Of a stretch of 64,000 bases of DNA, positions 11,761 through 23,556 are shown in pieces (within the stretch, counting starts at the first letter, position 1; each line of letters opens with the position of its first letter). Below the pieces are notes generated by a model that searched no databases, was not told the origin of the DNA, and saw only the letters and a program-made list of their open reading frames with translations. The DNA lies in assembly GCA_026874595.1 (NCBI GenBank), contig CM049314.1, positions 71,314,300 to 71,378,299 of the forward strand. The letters are read 5' to 3'. The position numbers and the translations under genes are program-made. Source of the stretch: Sipunculus nudus (lineage: Eukaryota > Annelida > Sipuncula > Golfingiida > Sipunculidae).

Positions 11761-12226
11761 AACAAGTGACCCATGGGTCATGACGCTCAGCCGCCTGACA
11801 TGTTGACAATATGTCCTTGCACAGGAAACTAATAGGGACCTGGACAGCTGAGTGGTAAAGCACACAGCCTTCTCTGCTGGCGACCGGGGTTCGATTCCTG
11901 GTGTGGCTATAAGAATGGGTTATAGTGACCCATCCAAGGTCAGTGGTTTTCTCCGGGTCCTCCGGTTTCCTCCACCTTTAACGACTACCAAGCGCCAACA
12001 ACCGAGGCATAGAGAGTACCTCGTATTGGTTATTACAACTAGTTGTACAATCCATGTCAAATAAATAAAGTTTATAAGATAATATAGGTGGCATTATCAT
12101 TTATGCATATTAGCTTAAGTTTATCAAGACCCAAGCCTCAAGCCTTTTAAGAGAGACGGCCGGACGGACGACGGACAAAGGGTGACCGCTATAGCTCAGC
12201 TGACTCACAGTCAGCTGAGCTAAAAA
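11761..12226 (+). mobile_element. Pearl-like element E with perfect 3' hairpin
   Basis: The 5' end AACAAGTGACCCATGGGTCA with GACGCTCAG matches the 5' end of element F. The 3' end carries CGGACGGACGACGGAC and then a perfect hairpin at 12192-12222: a 14-bp stem TAGCTCAGCTGACT, a CAC loop and the exact complement, followed by AAAAATT. A SINE fills most of the middle. Same family as F in ATG16L1 introns 5 and 10, but in opposite orientation. Confidence 0.6.
11834..12080 (+). mobile_element. tRNA-derived SINE
   Basis: The head has pol III box A-like GCTGAGTGGTAAAGC and box B GGTTCGATTCC at tRNA spacing. A conserved-looking central domain follows (TTTTCTCCGGGTCCTCCGG, then TTTCCTCC), a motif I associate with deeply conserved metazoan SINE domains such as Nin-DC; that name is from memory. 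The tail is AAATAAATAAAG. No clear target duplication is visible. It lies inside element E. Confidence 0.65.
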
Positions 12227-13576
12227 TTAACCATTAGTCATTAGCCAGCCTGAGCAACACCTGGAGTGAATTTTGCACTGATAGATATAAGTTAAGAAAA
12301 TTCCCACAACAGAAAAACAGTTCAATACCTAACAACTAGGCTATATAGATGTCTTGCCCCACAGGGCTTATCTCTAAACTTAACAAAACTGCACCTAACA
12401 TCACAGTGGCACCCTACAAATACAACCAACCACCTTTGGGACTGGCCAAAGTGGTCGTAACTTAGGGGTAGTCATATATTTGTGAAATTCTAGGTTATCT
12501 GGATCATATATTTGGGACCAAGAAAAGTGGGTAAAATTGTGTGGGGGTCGCCAGATGGTTGAGCCAGTTCCACTGCAGTTAACATACATCAGCCTAACAG
12601 ACTCCATGTAAGTTTGTAAGTACAACTTAGCTCTGCTGGGAATAATCCAAGGAACAAGAAACCATGCAGCTGACAGTCTGCCATCACCACTTCATCATTT
12701 TAGGACTGGGAAGATCAACTGGGGAGTTAAAGGAATGACCTTATATTGATGGTTTTCAGTTCTGCTTGACTATGATACATCTGAGATATCCTTTTGATAT
12801 CCAAACTTAAGTGGTCCTAGTTGAATAGATTTGCTGATGATATAAGTGCAACATGCCAGACAAACCTGCCACTGTTTGACATTTCTTAAGAATAAATGCA
12901 ATAAATCAGCATCGCAACAATGCTATCTAACTACTGAGTGGATAGTAAGCTTGAGTAAGGTGCCCCCAGTAAACTCTTTAAGGTATGCACAAAAAACAAA
13001 TTGTAAGAAACTAATGGCAGATTTATGCAATGTGTACAAAACAATTTACACTTTAAAATGTGTAAAATTCCTGAGTACCTGTTACTTTTATAAAAAATAT
13101 AATACTTTTATAAAAAATATAATACTGCAACACTACAAAGTACATATTATGTACACTGTAAAACTGTAAAAAATAATTTCAACACCATTTCTTGTACAAA
13201 CTTGACAAATTTATAACAGAGGCACAAAGTAAAATGGTCCTACCTAACTTAGTAAACATAAAAAGTATTTAAGAAGCTCCACAGATAAGGATTTTTTTAT
13301 CTGTCTTTAATATTTTGATAAACATGATAAATAATAAAGAAATAGTATCTCGCATTCACAAATTTTCCAATGGTGTATATTTAAACTATTATAGCAAAAC
13401 CTTTATGTACCTTATTTACACAAAAGAAACTAGATTGACTCATTAATTGTTGACAGCTATACACACACAATACATTGAATACAATATACTTCAAGTATTG
13501 AATTATATGTTTATATAAATATATGTTGAGATCACTGTCAACAGAATCATGCTCTGGTCACAGTTTTATTGAACGT
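12227..13576. other. Non-coding AT-rich stretch
   Basis: No gene or recognisable element. A roughly 20-bp unit (CTTTTATAAAAAATATAATA) is directly duplicated near 13084-13125. Confidence 0.4.
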
Positions 13577-13584
13577 AATATGAC

Positions 13585-13907
13585 CAGACATGGGGTCTAT
13601 TTCAGTTGTCCTATTACTATTACTATTACTATTACCACATTTTATCTTCTATTACTATTACTATTGCTATTACTGGGATATCTATTACAATTACTATTAC
13701 TATTTCATAAACTGATGGGAGGATTCTAGACTTTGCGCAGCCATGAGTGCTATAAACTAGCACTGCAATCACATTTTTATATTATATATTAATATTAGAA
13801 GCACCTATATCATCCAGTTACCTACACAATTTTCTTATACTATGTCTGTCATTAACAATAAGCCTAATGATACTGGAGATCTTAATTATTTCAGCTTCTT
13901 TAATTCT

Positions 13908-13981
<74 letters not shown>

Positions 13982-15686
13982 AAACCTCAATGATTATTAG
14001 GGCGTTTCAAGTCGAAATTATAAGATAATTGTATGAACTCTTGAATACATGTAATTTAAAAGCAACCCATTGTAAAGACCCTGGCATATGTAAAATATTG
14101 ATTTATAATTATATGCATACTTGTACATTTTTTATTATTTTCATATATATTTCACATAAATTTATTTTATAGTACATGCTTCTGTTAAGATTTTATCTTC
14201 TTTCGCATAATTAATAAATAAAGTTTTCAGTGTAACTAAAAATGGTCTCCAAAGGAAATATTCATGATTATGTCATATTAATATTTAGTATCAAAGCTGA
14301 CAATTTAGTCCTTTATGTATGTTTCAGGAGAGGAATTTTGGTAGGGCTGTGTCCTGTTTCTACTGTTTACATCAAGATTCTGGACAGATTCTAAACTGGA
14401 GACAAAAGTACCCCATCTTCTCAAGTGTATATATGTTCATTTGGATATGATGCCATGTTTTATCACATAGTACATCTTGAGAGTGAACAGAGAGGTGGTA
14501 AACTTTACAATAATGGTAGCATGCATGGCTTTTATTCTTCAGGCATGCCCTTCTTCATTGCAGCAAAACCAGCATAGGAAAATTTAGGAATATGGAGAGT
14601 GATTTAAACTCATATCAAATTTACAAAACAAATAAAATATTATTTATATCACTTTCACAATTAATTTGGTATTCAACAATCTTATACTTTAAATTTTGTA
14701 CATAACAGGATCTAATTATTAGATATCAAAATTTCAGATATTAAATAATAAAATATTAACAGTTACTTATATTCTCATATTATATAATCAAATAAATTAA
14801 TATCTTAAAAAAAATTGTTCATTTAATTTTCAAGATATAAATTAACATAATTTTAGATACTGAATGAAGGTCTGCAAAATTGGTACTATGAAATAACAGA
14901 CAAGTATTAAAAGAATTATTTTAAAAGAATATTTATATAAATTAAATAGATAATACATGTGCCTGCAGTGTGACTTTATCAAAGTGATTGTAGTACTGGT
15001 ATGAGTTTATATAGCATTGTAGGCTTCCATACGTTATGGGTAGTGAAAACACCATAAGCTTATCATAAACATTTTGGGTCTGCACTGCAACTACATCTGG
15101 TTCTGTATTCTATTTTTCTTAAATGTGTGTTATTGCAATCTGTATGATTAAAATGCAAACTGGCTTATGAAAATAAATCTAGGTACATTTCAGAATATGC
15201 ATATGGATTGATGGATGTGAGATAAGATGTACATGTCAATATAATAATACACAATTTATCTGTCTCATAACATCAAACATTCCTCTGTTTATCCATGGTT
15301 TACTAATCAAAGGTCAGATTGTGCCAGGTTACCTATTTGGCTGTGACCTGCTCTGTCCAGTACTATTATGTAATTAGCACCAGTGGTCACCAGCAGTGTG
15401 GCAGCTGGTCCATGCTTGCCTCAACAATAGGCACTTCCTGGGCAATTGCTGGACAAGAATTGACTGTGTTCAGCATTATTTGCTGATATGCTTCATGATC
15501 AAGGGGCTCACAGGAAGTAATAGAAAGTAATATGTATTACTCTATTACTTTGCCTTCTGTTTCTATTACTATTACTATAACAGCTAAAATTTTTGAGTCT
15601 ATTACTATTTATAATTACTATTACATGGAAAAATCTGTAATAGTCTATTACTATTACTATTACTTATTACTATTACCCCATGTCTG
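13585..15686. mobile_element. Non-autonomous hAT-like element with 8-bp duplication
   Basis: The ends are perfect inverted repeats: CAGACATGGGG at 13585 and CCCCATGTCTG ending at 15686. AATATGAC flanks both sides (13577-13584 and 15687-15694), an 8-bp target duplication typical of hAT. Just inside each end lie runs of ATTACT/CTATTACTATTAC, in the same orientation at both ends. The 2.1-kb interior is AT-rich, has no transposase frame and contains the TA microsatellite at 13911-13979. Likely an internally replaced derivative mobilised in trans. Confidence 0.75.
13911..13979. repeat. (TA)n microsatellite
   Basis: About 34 uninterrupted TA units inside the hAT-like element at 13585-15686. Confidence 0.95.
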
Positions 15687-15694
15687 AATATGAC

Positions 15695-18600
15695 CTCCAT
15701 GACTGTGTCATACTGTGAATAGGGGGCAGTAGATCAGGCTAGAGATAACTAAAGTTTAACAGTAGGGAGCAAATCAATGATAATTCATGAAAAGAAAGTG
15801 TAAAATTGTCCCTAAGCATCCTGAAGGGAACAACAATTTAGTCCTTTTTTGGTTTACTTTAGTAATTTTTAATAATATTTTTGGTATTTTTCGGGTACTT
15901 TTCAGCAATTATCAAGACCCAGCACTCAGCATACCACTGCCAATGGCTGGACCAACATCCAACACCACCCATAAATTGAAGCAATCTACCTAACATTTAA
16001 TTAACTATTCCTCAAACCTAAGCACTTCATTTCATTAGGTTTTAATTAAATATACTGAGATTTTGGAGTTATTAGGAAGTCAAGCATAAATGGATCAAAG
16101 ATCAACCATATATCTAAATGTTCTGCCCTTAAAATACTCAAATGCAACAAATTCTTTCTTGGTTGGCTGCATCAGATTTTCCAAATGGTATTATAACACA
16201 AGCAGGTAATTGATTAAACAAACACACATGGAATGAAATGAAAGTGTTTCATTTCCCCTCTCTTGTACCCAATGATTTACTATGGGAACTTTCTGTTCAA
16301 TGTGATTTTATAGTGCCACCTGCTTAACAAGCAGGGATATCCTATATGTAGATCAGATGAGATATATGTTTTGTTTTAGATATTTTATTGATACTGAATA
16401 TGCGCATATAAATCACATAATACAAGCATCAGTGGGATTAAGTGCAAGCTACTCAAAGCTTACCTCGACTCTCTCCCGAATGTTTCCATTAACAATATAT
16501 GATGGCAGTATTCAGAGTGTTTGGATGTGATTGAGTTTAGGTGAGGTAGGGTGGTATGGATGTTGGGTAAGTGAAGGCAAGTTGTAAATTTTCTTAGTAA
16601 GAATGGAAGAAATTGTTCATTTATTCTTTTTTTTAAATTTAATTGATTATTTGGAAGACAAGTATTTAAAATTGTTTTTGTTTCATTTTTTTTCCAGGTC
16701 CTAGTATATTAGGACAATGAATTATGAATATCACTTTTAGGGGAAAATATGGAGGGGAATATTATATTTTGAACCTTTTTGTGTCTTCTATGTATGAAGA
16801 TACTGCTTCAAAAATTTCTTCATTTCTGATGTGGCTTGCACAGGGATTTCCATAAAGAAATTCTTCTACAGGTATATTTAGGGGGAGATGTTTACTTCTA
16901 GAGTTGATATGGAGGTGAAACTGCAGTAGGTAATGTTCTGCGTTTCCTTCTGAGATATATGTAAATAACAATGGTGCAAACTGCATTACCCTGTCAGCTC
17001 TATATTGCTTTGCTACAACGATTTATCCAGACTCCCACATTTTAATTTCATTTTCTTTCAAGGGCCTCCTTTAGACAAACACTCTTTTTGTTCCTCCTAT
17101 ATTTTCTATGACCAGTAATTTCCTGAATTATTCACAAATGTAGAACTTTTAACATATATAAAGATCATTGTTTATAGTTTAAAAAGCATGCCTTGTACCT
17201 TTTGGTGAAAAAGCGATTAAATTGAATTTTTTATTTTGAGAAAATTACAAAATTACCTAAATGCCAGAACCTAGGCCTGAAATTTTGTAGTCATGTAACA
17301 TTTCTAGGCATATGGAAACAATGTTTAAGATTTTGGAGGAACACTTTTTCTTACAATCCTGTATGGTTTATAATATAAATTTAAAAAAAAATACACATTT
17401 TATTTCAGATTTAATAATTTAACAGCATTTAAAATTTTAAATGCTGTTACATACTTAAACAATTATATATATTTAAAAATAATTCTGACTCCAACTTTAT
17501 CTGGAAATATTCAGCACAGTTTCAATCAATTTCAATAGTGTTAAAGCATTCTTTTTATCAATAAACCTCAATTTGTTTTATAAAATGGTGACCATCTCCT
17601 CCAATCATATTTTATAACATTTGTGATATTAAATAACAATTAATGCACATAACACCTGCCTGACCTCGGCAGTTCATGAGGCTTGAACTGATGTACAATA
17701 CTGGGACTAGGGCACCTGTTCCAAGCACCTGCTCAGCTACCTGCCATAGCGATTACCGGAAATTAAAGGAACAGGTAATTGAGCACTGCTGACAATACAA
17801 TGTGGTCAGACACAAAGATGAGAAATTTGCTGAGGACAATCATTTTGCAATTACCATTCACAGGCATGGCACCGGAAGTGCTCTCAAAACAATTGTCGAT
17901 CCTCAATATACATGGGACTTCACATGACAAGAACAGTGATTTTATCACTGTTAACAGTGTAAAAAGGCCTGTATATAAATTGTTAAGGGGTTTTTAATTC
18001 AATGTGATTAACATTTAAAGCCTTTTGATTTGTTTTTGGTTAACAATCATGTTCAGTCAGAAAAGTACATTTATCAAATTGTTTCTTCCAAGATGTGGGT
18101 AGGATAAACTCTATAATGAACCTAAGCATATGTGAGGACCAAGTAATATTTAAATTTTCTATTCCATTACTGGACTTGAAAGGGGCCTTTTCTAATATGT
18201 GATGTCTATTAACTACAGAAATTCTCTTGAATTTTTCATAAAATCTGGCCAGAAAACCATGATCTGACGACACATGTATAGGCTATTTGTTTAGTTTCCA
18301 TCAACTTGTTGATAACACCTGGGGGGCCCACCCAAATGATACAAACACACCAAAATTTTGCACAGGGTGTTTCAAGTTGTCAACTAGGGACCTGTCAACT
18401 TCTGCACATATGCATCCAACCATCTCAGATTAAGTTTTTTTTTAACTTGTCAACACTGATATTTGTTACCTATCTACTAATCTAGAGTTCATTTGTGACA
18501 CAAAGTAAGCCAGAATCACATAAATTCTGTAGAACAGTTAGGTGAAACGCTGGTTTTAACCTCCAATGACAAGTGCAAGTTGACATTTTTTAAATAACTG

Positions 18601-20734
18601 TGCTTACCACATGATGGTAAATGCTTGATTTGATAAACCTTTAATGACAAGCTTTGGTTCAATGCATTGTAACCTATGTCACAGCTCTAAATATTTTTTA
18701 ATTTAATTATGACAATTACACGTTTGAAACAGCACTTTATTTTCATTTTTAAGGAAGAATCACACAAACCAATTAATTTTTTGTTGTTGTTGCTCAACTG
18801 CAATTAACAGCCATGCCCCTGAGGTATTTAATTTCCTTAAAAAGAGCCCAGGGATACCAATTACGAAACAATAAACTTTCCTGCCCTCCATTCATCCACC
18901 ACATAAATCCTTTCTTGTTCCTTTACAGTAGGGGTACTCAAAGCTACTTCAAGATTAAAAATTTTCCCTGAAAAATGTTATAATACTCGATATGAAAAGG
19001 AAAAATAAGGTTTCCTACTCGCTATCACTTTCAATACAGCTTTATCTGGGACTCACCTACATTGATTAGTGCTGTTACGGCAGTGGAACTGAAACAGGCC
19101 TGCCCTGGAGTAAACAACCATATGGTGACACCCAACCACATGCAGACACCACTACCAACACTAATACACATAGCATTATATTCCAACAATACACTGATCA
19201 TATATTTTCTTCAAAATCAATGCTTTCTGTAACATGTCACCATCTATCAAATGAACTTGAAAACAAAGGAGATTTTTGTGGGAAAATATGATTCAATTTT
19301 AATTTCCCAGAATTAAATATATAATTACTGATATGCACTAAATGTACTAAACTCCTTATACTTGTATCCAAACTATTTGAACAAATGACCTTTCTGGTGG
19401 GGTTTTGCCAAAACTCTAGTCAAAGAAATTAAACACAAGTGGCCTTAGTGTTTATATCAGCACTTGAGCCATTATGTAGTTCTCAGCAGTGGCAGTATGT
19501 CAAGTTGTTTTGTGAAGTGGATACATGGCTTTGTAGAGCAAGTGAAAACAACATCAGAGACACAGTGAACCATAGTAGAAGGCAGGGTCTGTACTGGTCC
19601 AGCTTAGAGTTTAACCTTAGGTCACAAGTTCAGACCAATCTCTTCACTCGAGACAGTGATAACAGACCACTCTACTGTATCAGTTATCATATCAGAAACA
19701 TTATCAACCACCACTGTATTAACTTTAGAGAATGACAACCCCCTAGAAACTGTGGATTTTATATTACAAGGTAAAATGACAAATGACACACCTTCCCCTC
19801 AGAAAGTGATGAATATTCATGAACATCTGTATGAAACCAAACAACCAGAAATGACACTCATCTAGGTGTTTTATGTTTTAAATAATTTTATGAATGGCCA
19901 GTTATTACATTTTAAATAATATGAAATAAATATGACTACATCAGAATTTCTTTCAATTTAATTATTCTTTTGTATGTTTGAGAGTTAAATGTACAAAATA
20001 CATGTATAATGTCCAGTTAATACATTAATTATTTTCCCTATATTTTTAAATGATAATTTTCAATGACATCCTCATCAAATTATTTCTTACCATTGTTACC
20101 AAAGATCAAAACACACAATAATAAATAATTATTAATAAATCTGAGAATACTTTAGAAAAATATAAATCTGCTGTATGATTTTGGTGCTGTAAATGGAATA
20201 TGTATAATATATATATATATGTGTGTGTGTGTTCATGGCATGTGTGTGCATGCATACATGTTGGTGAGAAAGTGAGGGTTATTAAGTGTACCTTTATATT
20301 TCTGTTTTCTGCAAACAGGTAGAATTCCGTCTCTACATAAATATTCTTTATATAAATATCCATATGTTTTATTTTATGGCCACAGCAATAAAAACGGGAT
20401 CTATGGTACAATATATACTTGTATAGATGTTCTGTGACTGTTGATACTCTCAGCGGCTGCATGAATATGTTGGATATCTTGAAGTCTGTACCAATTGAGA
20501 TATAGTATGGTTTGGCCAGCAAAATTCCAGTTTCCTATAAAGGTTTGGCAATTTTTTATTTGCAGTCTAGTGGGTATTATAAGCAAACAAGCAAACTGAT
20601 AGAACTGATGTCCCACACTTCCGCCTCTTGATATTTCAGTTTCCTGTGATCTTCATTCTTGCCTTCTCAATGTTTAAGTTTTTATTTTCCCCTGAAGATG
20701 TCTCCATATGTCATAGTGAGGGTTTCAGTTTTCA
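15695..20734. other. Non-coding AT-rich stretch
   Basis: No exon, RNA gene or transposon end was found in about 5 kb. Notable local features are a perfect 30-bp palindrome at 17420-17449 and a TA/TG microsatellite near 20202-20231. Confidence 0.4.
17420..17449. repeat. Perfect 30-bp palindrome
   Basis: The left half TAACAGCATTTAAAA is followed immediately by its exact reverse complement TTTTAAATGCTGTTA, with no spacer. No transposon ends or genes flank it. Confidence 0.9.
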
Positions 20735-21026
20735 TTGTCCCCTGGAGATGTCTCCACTTGTGTTAATTTTTTTGTGAATTTGGCACAAAAGGGAAATTTT
20801 TGTTTTGCTTTGAGCTTGTGATAATAAATTCTCAGACAGACAGTCCAAAACCAATTCCAACCAAGGTATGCATGAGAGCAATCAGTGACCTTAATCTGAA
20901 TAAAATCAGATAATATTTAGGAAAGTTATCCCACAGACACAAAACCTAACAGCAGAAAGACAGAGGGACAGAAAGACAGAAAAACCCAAATCAATGTCCC
21001 CATTCTGCAAAAGCGGTGGACAAAAA
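20735..21026 (+). mobile_element. Pearl-like element G, copy 1
   Basis: Shares CAGTCCAAAACCAATTCCAA, CCAAGGTATGCATGAGAGCA and TTTAGGAAAGTTAT blocks with the copy at 46569-46985. A GACAGAAAGACAG-rich tail leads to a decayed hairpin (GTCCCC...GGTGGAC) and AAAAAT. The 5' end ATTGTCCCC repeats the hairpin stem. Ends are approximate. Confidence 0.45.
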
Positions 21027-21622
21027 TATTCTACAGGCAAATAATGGCTTACCATTTGTATGGGATCAATACTTTGTTTAAGGAAATGTTTCAGCTTGTA
21101 TATAGAGATAAGATAAAGCTTATCATAGGATGATATAGATGAGCCATCTGGCAGATTCTCTGTGGGATATCTGATAACTAGTGATAAAGCCTTATCTTTA
21201 AATCACATATCTGTGGTCATAAAGCATTAAATTTAGATATGCATACCCATAATTGTCCTAGCAGTATGAACACACAAAACATAAGGGATACACATAATTT
21301 CACAAGTCAAACAATTATTACATGGTCAAGTCTGTGTCTATAGTATACTCTTGGTTATTCAAAAGAAAATAAAGGTAAAATATGACCATTTGTTTTAAAA
21401 ATTAAGTGTTGCTATTTATTAATATTTACAAATCTTTTTTATCATAATGCAATTATCTCTGCAAATAAGAGTCGACCATGTGCACCAGGTCTCTCGACAT
21501 TTGGGTCAACAGGTTTAAACTTTGTTTGTGCCATTATAATGTGTAGCTAAGCTGAGCTGAATGCCTGGCAGTTGACAATGTAACAATATTCACTCTTCAA
21601 TGTTCTGTGCTTCTTATTTGTA

Positions 21623-22456
21623 ATGAGTGGCAATCCAAAAAGACAGAGAGCAGAATTATCAAGTTCCTCTTCAAACTCTCCAGTTAGTCCTCAGAATAAA
21701 AATTTCCATTCAGTTCAAACTAAAATAAAGTCAAAAACAGGAGAAATGGCAGGTATCACTAAAGAAGCGTTGAGAAAGATGTTAGATGATTTGGAGACAA
21801 AATTGGTCAGAAAAATTACACAAAAGTATGAAAAAACAGTGGAATTGTTGGAAGCAAAGGTATTAACCCTAGAGACAGAGAATAAACAATTAAAAACTGA
21901 TATAGAAAAACTAAATGGTAAAATGAGTGAGCTTGAAGAGCAAAATGGTAAATCAAACAGTGAGATTAAAGAGGCAATGAAAAAAACCATTGAACTTGAG
22001 CAGTACTCAAGAAAATCAAACATAAGAATATTTGGTGTTCAGGAAAGGGGTCATGGGCATAAAGGGGGTGAAAACTGTTCAGAAACAGTACAAAAGCTGT
22101 GTAGAGAAAAACTTGGGTTTGAAGTTGATCCCAAAGATATTGATGCTGCTCACCGTGCTGGAAAGTATAACAGAAACAAACATGATAGTAAACCCAGGGC
22201 AATCATTGTGAAGTTTGTCAGACGGGATGTTAAAATATTAGTGATGAAAGAGAGAAGGCAATTAAAAAACACTGGGATAGTAATAGTGGATGATTTGTGT
22301 AGAGAGTTACATGAATTGTACAATAGAGTGAGAAATGATGCCAGAGTAACAGATGCATGGACTTGGGATGGCAAGATATTTGTTAAAGATATGGAGGGAA
22401 ACATTCATACAGTAAGATATGGTGAACCTTTGACAGATTTACCAAAAGCGGAGTGA
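21623..22456 (+). CDS. LINE ORF1 protein (nucleic-acid-binding, coiled coil)
   Basis: An intact 277-residue protein. Residues about 1-45 are Ser/Lys-rich and disordered-looking. Residues about 50-130 are a heptad-rich coiled coil (repeated KLxxLETENKQLKTDIEKL-type sequence), expected to trimerise. Residues about 131-260 resemble the RRM-plus-C-terminal region of L1 ORF1p (Transposase_22): SRKSNIRIFGVQE, then IDAAHRAGK, PRAIIVKFVRRD and a FVKDMEG end. The family coats its own RNA as a chaperone in the ribonucleoprotein. It is followed after 221 bp by ORF2. The start is the first ATG of the frame, in a TAATG context about 155 bp from the element's 5' end. Confidence 0.88.
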   Translation: MSGNPKRQRAELSSSSSNSPVSPQNKNFHSVQTKIKSKTGEMAGITKEALRKMLDDLETKLVRKITQKYEKTVELLEAKVLTLETENKQLKTDIEKLNGKMSELEEQNGKSNSEIKEAMKKTIELEQYSRKSNIRIFGVQERGHGHKGGENCSETVQKLCREKLGFEVDPKDIDAAHRAGKYNRNKHDSKPRAIIVKFVRRDVKILVMKERRQLKNTGIVIVDDLCRELHELYNRVRNDARVTDAWTWDGKIFVKDMEGNIHTVRYGEPLTDLPKAE

Positions 22457-22677
22457 TGGTCCATGTTATTTTTTATATATGTATACTGCCAGGCCTTAAA
22501 TGACCTGATATCTGTTATGAATTATATGTGTCCAATTTGTATATGTGTTAATTTGAAGGCCAGTGACTTTGAATATACAGGTATAATACTTATGATATTT
22601 TACTTATGGATTGTAGAGAGAAAGAAAACAATATGTTATAATGACAAGAAAACCCCTGTTATTTTAAGTGTTATATA

Positions 22678-23556
22678 TTGTTTATACAGTTTATGGTAAA
22701 TAAGTTTACATTTCAAATCCTCTCACTAAATGTACGAGGACTAAGGAATTATGTAAAAAGAAGACAAATTTCCAATTGGATGGTGAAACATCAGTCACAT
22801 AAAGGAGTCTGTTTTTTACAAGAGTGTCATTGTGTAAAACAAGATGAAAATGTTTGGTCAAAACAATGGCGAGGTGAAATGTATCTTTCTTTTGGTAATA
22901 CAAAGTCATGCGGAGTATGTATTCTTATTGGAAAAAATGTTGATTTCAAAGAGCTTAGTAAAACTATAGATGATAAAGGTAGATATATTATAGTGGAATG
23001 TGAAATTGAAGGGTTGCACTGTATCCTGGTAAACACGTATGCACCAAATTTTGAAAGTCAACAAATTAAATTTTACGAAACTGTCTCTCAGCAAATAGAT
23101 AAAATTCTCAGGGATTCATACGTGGAAGTTATATGGGGAGGAGATTTTAATGTACACCTCACTGAACAAGATGCTGATGGAGGAAGGTTAAGTGTTAAAC
23201 ATAATTCAGTTAATAAGATTGTTAATATAATGGAAGCATTTAATCTGTGTGATGTATGGCGTATAAAACATGATTCTGTAAAAGCTTATACTTGGCGCTC
23301 AACCACACCCTTTATTCAGAGGAGACTTGATTATTTTTTGGTGTCAGATACCCTACTATGTTATGTTTCAAGTTGTGAAATTATACCGAGTGTTAATACG
23401 GACCATTCAGCAGTGGTGCTGAAAGTTGATATAGCGAAAGAAACAAAATCGGGACCTGCACACTGGTGTATGAATAATGATTTGCTAAATGACACAGATT
23501 ATATAAAAAATGTGAAAAGTAAAATAAATGAATGGAAAGAAGAGGTAAATACATAA
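22678..23556 (+). pseudogene. LINE ORF2, endonuclease part
   Basis: An apurinic-type endonuclease domain over about 275 residues. All core motifs are visible: LNVRGL, FLQE (catalytic Glu), NTYAPN, WGGDFNVHL (Asp/Asn), RRLDYFLVS and TDHSAV (Asp-His). In this family the domain nicks target DNA to prime reverse transcription. The start may be the ATG at 22678 or the one at 22699 (MVNKFTFQILSLNVRGL). The frame closes shortly after the domain while the ORF2 reading continues in another frame from about 23532, consistent with one single-base deletion near 23535-23556. The domain itself looks undamaged. Confidence 0.85.

Noticed and set aside
11834-11910. tRNA gene
   Set aside because: Box A and B spacing fits, but it is the head of a longer SINE with a core and A-rich tail, and the cloverleaf is poor.
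20106-20522. 138-codon minus-strand frame
   Set aside because: AT-rich, rich in His/Tyr/Ile from TG/TA microsatellite sequence, no domain and no splice context.
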